Assembly (NCBI GenBank): GCA_021816565.1
Contig: JAKAXN010000061.1
Location: forward strand, 1-16,719
Direction: 5' to 3'
DNA: 16,719 nt
DNA from: Actinomycetes bacterium
GTDB taxonomy: Bacteria > Actinomycetota > Acidimicrobiia > Acidimicrobiales > Palsa-688
Positions within the stretch are counted from its first letter, which is position 1. Each line of letters begins with the position of its first letter. A model generated the notes under the pieces. The model was not told the DNA's origin. It worked only from the letters and a program-made list of their open reading frames with translations, and searched no databases. A program made the position numbers and the translations under genes. Of this stretch, positions 13,166 to 16,719 are shown in pieces.

Positions 13166-14293
13166 GTGCAGCGATGGACGTGGTACCTGGCCGGCGCCGG
13201 CGGCGCGGCCGCCCTGGCCGCGTCCGTCGCCAGCCCCGGAGCGGCCCGCTCCGCTGCGGCCCAGACCTGGCCGGCTTTCGTGATCGTGGCCGGCCTGCTG
13301 CTGGTGGGCCTGGTGGCCGCCGAGGACCGCCTCTTCGCGGCCGCCGGGCAGCGGCTGGCCGGCGCCTGCAGCACCGGGGGTGTGCTCTTCGCCGGGATGG
13401 CCGGGCTGGTGATGGTGGTCACCGCCTTGATGAATTTGGACACCTCGGTGGCGTTCCTCACGCCCATCGCCGTGCACACCGGATCCCGGCGTCGCGACGA
13501 CGCCGCCGTTCTGATACCGGCGTGCCTGCTGCTCTCCAACGCCGGGTCACTGCTGCTGCCCGGCTCCAACCTCACCAACCTGATAGTGCTGGGCGGGGTG
13601 CATATCCCGGGCGGCGCTTTCGCCGCCCACATGGCCCTGCCGTGGGCGGTCGCCGGCGTGGTGACCGCCGGGGTGGTGGCCTGGTTCGGCCGGACGTCGC
13701 TGCGCCGCCGGGTGTCCTCCGACGGGGAGGCGGAGACACCGGTGCTGGGACTGGGCCTGCTGGCCATCGCCGCCTCCGTGGTGCTCATCCTCACCCTTTC
13801 CGACCCGGCGCCGGAGGTGGCCGCGGTCGGGTTGGCCGCGGCCACCGTCCGGCTGCTCCAGGGCCGCACGTCCATCCGGGCGGCCCGCCAGGTGCTGGGC
13901 CTGCCCGTCCTGGTCGGGCTGTTCGGCCTGGCCGTCGCCCTCGGAGCCCTGGGCCGGGACTGGACGGTCCCGGCCAGCGCGCTCAGCCACCTGGATCCGT
14001 GGGCCACCGCCGGGGTCGGCGGGCTGTCGACCGTGCTGATGAACAATCTGCCGGCCGCCTCCCTCCTCTCGGCCCGGCCCCCGGCGCACCCACTGTCGCT
14101 GCTGATCGGACTGGACCTGGGCCCGAACCTGTTCGTATCCGGTTCGCTGGCATGGGTGCTGTGGTACAACGCCGCCCGGATCTCGGGGGCCCGCCCCGAT
14201 GTGCGCCGCACCGTGCGGATGGGCCTGGTGGCGGCCCCGGTGTCGATGGCTGCGGCCGTCGCGGTTCTCCTGCTCGTCGGCCGCCTCAGCTGA
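13166..14293 (+). CDS. ArsB/NhaD-like anion or ion permease (ion transporter superfamily)
   Basis: A 375-residue, strongly hydrophobic membrane protein with about ten predicted spans. Superfamily-type re-entrant motifs are visible: TALMNLDTSVAFLTPIAV (86-103), SNAGSLLLPGSNLTNLIVLGG (124-144) and the second-half counterpart STVLMNNLPAASLLS (288-302). These N/T/S-rich loops form the substrate site in ArsB, NhaD and SLC13-type carriers. Arsenite, sodium or organic anions are all possible and the substrate cannot be named. The start is a GTG at 13166, in the 62-base divergent gap with the hydrolase gene, with no strong ribosome site. Kynureninase follows after 42 bases on the same strand, probably as one operon. 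No arsR or arsC lies nearby, which argues against a dedicated arsenic role. Confidence 0.82.
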   Translation: MQRWTWYLAGAGGAAALAASVASPGAARSAAAQTWPAFVIVAGLLLVGLVAAEDRLFAAAGQRLAGACSTGGVLFAGMAGLVMVVTALMNLDTSVAFLTPIAVHTGSRRRDDAAVLIPACLLLSNAGSLLLPGSNLTNLIVLGGVHIPGGAFAAHMALPWAVAGVVTAGVVAWFGRTSLRRRVSSDGEAETPVLGLGLLAIAASVVLILTLSDPAPEVAAVGLAAATVRLLQGRTSIRAARQVLGLPVLVGLFGLAVALGALGRDWTVPASALSHLDPWATAGVGGLSTVLMNNLPAASLLSARPPAHPLSLLIGLDLGPNLFVSGSLAWVLWYNAARISGARPDVRRTVRMGLVAAPVSMAAAVAVLLLVGRLS

Positions 14294-14335
14294 GCGTCCC
14301 GCCGGCCGGCCGGGCCATGGTGCAGGATCGGGGTC

Positions 14336-15586
14336 ATGGACAGAGCCACCGCCGCGGAGATGGACCGGGTGGATCCGCTGGCCCCGTTCCGGAGCCCCTT
14401 CGACATCGACGACGCCGGGCCGGTCTACATGGACGGAAACTCCCTCGGCCGGCCCCCCCGGTCGGTGCTCGACGCGCTGCGGGCCGGGGCGGAGGAATGG
14501 GCCCGCCGCCTGGTGGGCGGCTGGGAGTCGTGGATCGACCTGCCGGCGGCGGTGGGGGACCGCCTGGGCAGCCTGCTCGGCGCCGGACCCGGCCAGGTCC
14601 TGGTGTGCGACAGCACCACGGTCAACCTGTACAAGCTGGCGGCTGCGGCCCTGGCCGCCCGGCCCGGACGCGACGTCATCGTCGGGGACGGCGCGGACTT
14701 CCCGACCGACCGTTACGTCCTGGAGGGACTGGCGGCCGCGACCGGCCGGAGCCTGGTCCTGGTGCCCGGGGGTGAGAACGGCGATGAGGACGTCGACGCC
14801 CGCCGGCAGGCCATCGAGGCGGCCATCGACGACCGCTGCGCCCTGGTGTGCCTGTCGCACGTCAACTTCCGCTCCGGCGCCCGGATGGACGGAGCCGCCC
14901 TCACCGCCACCGCCCACGACAGGGGCGCCCTGGTGCTCTGGGACCTGGCCCACAGCGCCGGGTCCGTGCCGGTCGCGCTGGACCGGTGGGACGCCGACCT
15001 GGCGGTCGGGTGCACCTACAAGTACCTCAACGCCGGCCCCGGCGCGCCCGGCTTCCTCTACGTCAACCGGAGGCTCCAGGACCGGCTGCGCCAGCCGATC
15101 TGGGGATGGTTCGGTCGGGCCCGCCAGTTCGATATGGCGCCCGGTTACGAACCGGCGGCCGGGGCCACGTCGTTTCTCACCGGCACCCCACCCGTGCTGG
15201 GGCTGCTGGCCGTGGACGCCTCGGTGGCGCTCATGGCCGAGGCCGGCCTCGATCGCCTGTGGGACAAGTCCCAGAAGCTCACCGCCATGCTGGTGGAGCT
15301 GGTGGAGGAGCAGCTGGTCCCGCTCGGGGCCCGCCTGGCCAGCCCCCGCCGGCCCGCTCAGCGGGGCGCCCACGTGTCGGTCGCCCACCCCCGGGCCTGG
15401 CCGTGGTGCCGGACGCTCGTGGACCGCGGCCTGGTGGTACCCGACTTCCGGACCCCGGACGTGATCCGGCTGGGCCCGGCCCCCCTCTACACGCGCTACA
15501 CCGACTGCTTCGACGCAGTGGAGCGGATGGCCGCGACCATGGCTGCGGGCCTCGATCCGGTGCCCGACGATCCCCGGGTCACGTGA
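14336..15586 (+). CDS. kynU: Kynureninase (PLP-dependent)
   Basis: A 416-residue fold-type I PLP enzyme that splits L-kynurenine to anthranilate and alanine (or 3-hydroxykynurenine to 3-hydroxyanthranilate) in tryptophan breakdown. Family motifs are in order: VYMDGNSLGRPPRS (30-43), DSTTVNLYK (92-100), SHVNFRSGARMD (174-185), WDLAHSAGSVP with the PLP-ring aspartate D203 (202-212), and CTYKYLNAGPGAPGF with the Schiff-base lysine K229. IWGWFG and TSFLTGTPPVLG (279-290) follow. Length is normal. The ATG at 14336 matches the usual family N-terminus; the ribosome site (ggatcgggg) is weak. No tryptophan dioxygenase, kynurenine formamidase or monooxygenase is in the window. The flanking permease and adenylate kinase make this an unusual setting. 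Confidence 0.95.
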   Translation: MDRATAAEMDRVDPLAPFRSPFDIDDAGPVYMDGNSLGRPPRSVLDALRAGAEEWARRLVGGWESWIDLPAAVGDRLGSLLGAGPGQVLVCDSTTVNLYKLAAAALAARPGRDVIVGDGADFPTDRYVLEGLAAATGRSLVLVPGGENGDEDVDARRQAIEAAIDDRCALVCLSHVNFRSGARMDGAALTATAHDRGALVLWDLAHSAGSVPVALDRWDADLAVGCTYKYLNAGPGAPGFLYVNRRLQDRLRQPIWGWFGRARQFDMAPGYEPAAGATSFLTGTPPVLGLLAVDASVALMAEAGLDRLWDKSQKLTAMLVELVEEQLVPLGARLASPRRPAQRGAHVSVAHPRAWPWCRTLVDRGLVVPDFRTPDVIRLGPAPLYTRYTDCFDAVERMAATMAAGLDPVPDDPRVT

Positions 15587-15606
15587 ATCGTCTCAACTGG
15601 AGCAGG

Positions 15607-15632
15607 CCGCCGGACAGCCGACCGGCCGGCGG
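15607..15632 (+). terminator. Hairpin between kynU and adk
   Basis: ccgccgg (15607-15613) pairs with ccggcgg (15626-15632) across a 12-base loop in the 60-base gap between the two genes. It lacks a T-run and could be a partial terminator or a processing site that lowers downstream expression. Chance is possible at this GC content. Confidence 0.35.
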
Positions 15633-15646
15633 GATAGGGTCGTCCG

Positions 15647-16231
15647 ATGCGCCTCCTGATGGTCGCTCCCCCCGGGGCGGGAAAGGGGACCCAGGCCACC
15701 CAGCTGGCCGCCCACTACGGAATCGCCCATCTCTCGAGCGGGGACCTGTTCCGCCGGGAGGTCCAGGCCGGTACCCCGATCGGTGAGGAGGCCGCCGCCT
15801 ACCTGTCCCGGGGAGACCTGGTCCCGGACCGGCTGGTGCTGGAGATGCTCGCCAGGCCCATCCTGGAGGCCGCCGCCCGTGGCGGTTACGTCCTCGACGG
15901 TTTCCCCCGGACCCTGTCGCAGGCCGAGGAGGCCCACCGGGTGGCACAGCAGGTGTCGGGAGTGGAGCTCCAGGCGGTGGTGCACCTGCAGGTCGGCCGC
16001 GACGAGCTGCGCCGCCGGCTGCTGGCCCGGGCCCGCCGCGAGGGCCGGGGCGACGACACCGAGTCGGTCATCGGGCACCGGCTGGACGTGTACGACTCGG
16101 AAACGGCCCCGATGCTGGAGTTCTACGCCGCTCGGGACCTGGTGGTCGACGTCGACGGGGAGCGGCCGGTCCCGGAGGTGTTCGGGGCCATCGTCGGCGC
16201 CGTCGACGCTCTGCGAGCCGGCCTGGCGTGA
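15647..16231 (+). CDS. adk: Adenylate kinase, short (LID-less) type
   Basis: A 194-residue kinase that interconverts ATP + AMP and 2 ADP. Motifs are the P-loop APPGAGKGT (8-16), AMP-binding SSGDLFRREV (30-39), LDGFPRT (83-89), and R...R (RLLARARREGRGDDTESVIGHRL). The usual first residue of the loop, glycine, is alanine here. The LID region is the short form without zinc cysteines, as in mycobacterial enzymes. In most bacteria the main adk lies in the secY ribosomal operon. Here it follows kynU by 60 bases, with no ribosomal genes around, so it may be a second copy or a relocated one. Start ATG 15647 begins just before the first beta strand, as expected. Confidence 0.92.
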   Translation: MRLLMVAPPGAGKGTQATQLAAHYGIAHLSSGDLFRREVQAGTPIGEEAAAYLSRGDLVPDRLVLEMLARPILEAAARGGYVLDGFPRTLSQAEEAHRVAQQVSGVELQAVVHLQVGRDELRRRLLARARREGRGDDTESVIGHRLDVYDSETAPMLEFYAARDLVVDVDGERPVPEVFGAIVGAVDALRAGLA

Positions 16232-16245
16232 GCCCGCCGCGCCTT

Positions 16246-16263
16246 CGGGGCCCGGGCACCCCG
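16246..16263. terminator. Weak hairpin between convergent adk and thioredoxin-fold gene
   Basis: cgggg (16246-16250) pairs with ccccg (16259-16263) around an 8-base loop in the 37-base gap between two convergent stops. A longer near-palindrome (gggcccggccgggcc) lies just inside the end of the right-hand gene and may add to it. Position favours a terminator, strength does not. Confidence 0.3.
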
Positions 16264-16268
16264 GTCCT

Positions 16269-16640
16269 TCAGGAGGGCCCGGCCGGGCCTTCCGAGATCA
16301 CCGTGGCGCCCGCCACCACCACCTTCCACGGGGCCGGACCAGCCGCATAGGCGAACCAGACGTCGCTCGACATCACCACCGTCACCCCCGGCGGGGCCAG
16401 CTCCGCCACCTTGCGCCGGCTCTCGGCCGAGGGGTCGGGGGTGACCACCACCAGCCCCGCCCCCGAGAGGGTCGGCCACACCGGCCGGCACGGCTTGCAG
16501 GAGGACGTGAGGAAATAGACGGTGCAGCCCTCGGGGTCCACCGACACCGGCTCTCCGGCCGGGCTGACGCCGCTGATGGGAGGGGCCGGCTGACCGAGCC
16601 GGGACGGCCGGGCCGGGCGGCGGGCTTTACGCAGGACCAC
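16269..16640 (-). CDS. Thioredoxin-fold protein with CKPC motif
   Basis: A 123-residue protein with a redox-active site SSCKPCRPVWP (C48 and C51) after a beta strand (CTVYFLT). A conserved-looking proline follows late in the fold (AGPAPWKVVVAG). The N-terminal QPAPPISG segment resembles the start of TlpA/redoxin domains. No signal peptide or membrane span is evident, although the basic N-terminus (MVLRKARRPARPSR) is unusual. The start is a GTG at 16640, 22 bases from the divergent npdG gene. It would act in thiol-disulfide exchange; the partner is unknown. It is short for TlpA-like proteins and may be a trimmed member. It converges with adk. Confidence 0.68.
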   Translation of the reverse strand: MVLRKARRPARPSRLGQPAPPISGVSPAGEPVSVDPEGCTVYFLTSSCKPCRPVWPTLSGAGLVVVTPDPSAESRRKVAELAPPGVTVVMSSDVWFAYAAGPAPWKVVVAGATVISEGPAGPS

Positions 16641-16662
16641 GGGCGCAACCTATCCTGCGACG

Positions 16663-16719
16663 ATGCAAATCGGGGTTATCGGAGGAACCGGGCCGGCCGG
16701 GCAGGCGGTCGCCGTGCAA
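16663..16719 (+). CDS. npdG: Start of F420-dependent NADP reductase (3' truncated by window edge)
   Basis: The first 19 codons read MQIGVIGGTGPAGQAVAVQ and run off the right edge. IGVIGGTGPAGQ is the N-terminal dinucleotide-binding loop typical of F420-dependent NADP reductase (NpdG/Fno), which moves hydride between NADPH and coenzyme F420. Other Rossmann proteins share GGTG loops, so the call rests on a short match. It supports an F420-using actinobacterium. It is divergent from the thioredoxin-fold gene with a 22-base gap. Confidence 0.7.
   Translation, partial: MQIGVIGGTGPAGQAVAVQ

Noticed and set aside
13166..14293. Dedicated arsenite efflux gene arsB
   Set aside because: Only superfamily-level motifs are seen and no arsR, arsC or arsA neighbours exist, so the substrate is left open.
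13547..15388. 613-codon minus-strand frame across the permease and kynureninase genes
   Set aside because: The composition is low-complexity Gly/Gln/Arg/Pro and it is antisense to two well-supported genes.

Overview
The window is high-GC DNA with Actinobacteria-like gene content. The right end carries the start of a coenzyme F420-type NADP reductase, and many Shine-Dalgarno sites are GGAGG-like. There is also an RsbW-type kinase-fold regulator and an actinobacterial-style MobF (TrwC/TraA) relaxase. An Acidimicrobiia-like or related actinobacterium is a reasonable guess, but the sequence alone does not fix the lineage.

Layout. (1) 1-222: the tail of an unidentified gene, then an intact tRNA-Val(CAC). 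(2) 169-8941: an 8.8-kb integrated element. It is bounded by a perfect 52-bp direct repeat made of the 3' part of the tRNA-Val gene (169-220 and 8890-8941). Near both ends lie matching clusters of the word ggggcacg at 11-bp spacing, which are probably integrase arm sites. The element carries a minus-strand pair (SigE-like ECF sigma factor overlapping a membrane-anchored seven-Asp-box protein), a MobF relaxase-helicase, a hairpin- and repeat-rich control region, a small excisionase, a tyrosine integrase and a zeta-type kinase toxin. I see no replication initiator, FtsK-like translocase or type IV secretion gene, so it looks like an integrative mobilizable element rather than a self-transmissible one. 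(3) 8942-16719: the chromosome resumes. It holds a small secreted protein, an RsbW-like regulator convergent with an EAL-HDOD protein across a perfect hairpin terminator, and a PhzF-like isomerase translationally coupled to a monoacylglycerol-lipase-like hydrolase. A plus-strand run follows (ArsB/NhaD-like permease, kynureninase, short adenylate kinase), then a thioredoxin-fold protein divergent from npdG.

How the parts fit. Integrase and excisionase would act on the att cores and arm sites, and the relaxase would nick an oriT that probably lies just upstream of its own gene. The zeta kinase could stabilise the element, although no epsilon antitoxin is recognisable. The sigma/propeller pair is cargo that could link an extracellular signal to host transcription. 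Integration probably rebuilt the 3' end of the host tRNA-Val gene and supplied its encoded CCA.

The least familiar pieces are the sigma/propeller pair with only a very short cytoplasmic segment, the 6171-6541 control region, and the small reading frame convergent with the zeta gene.
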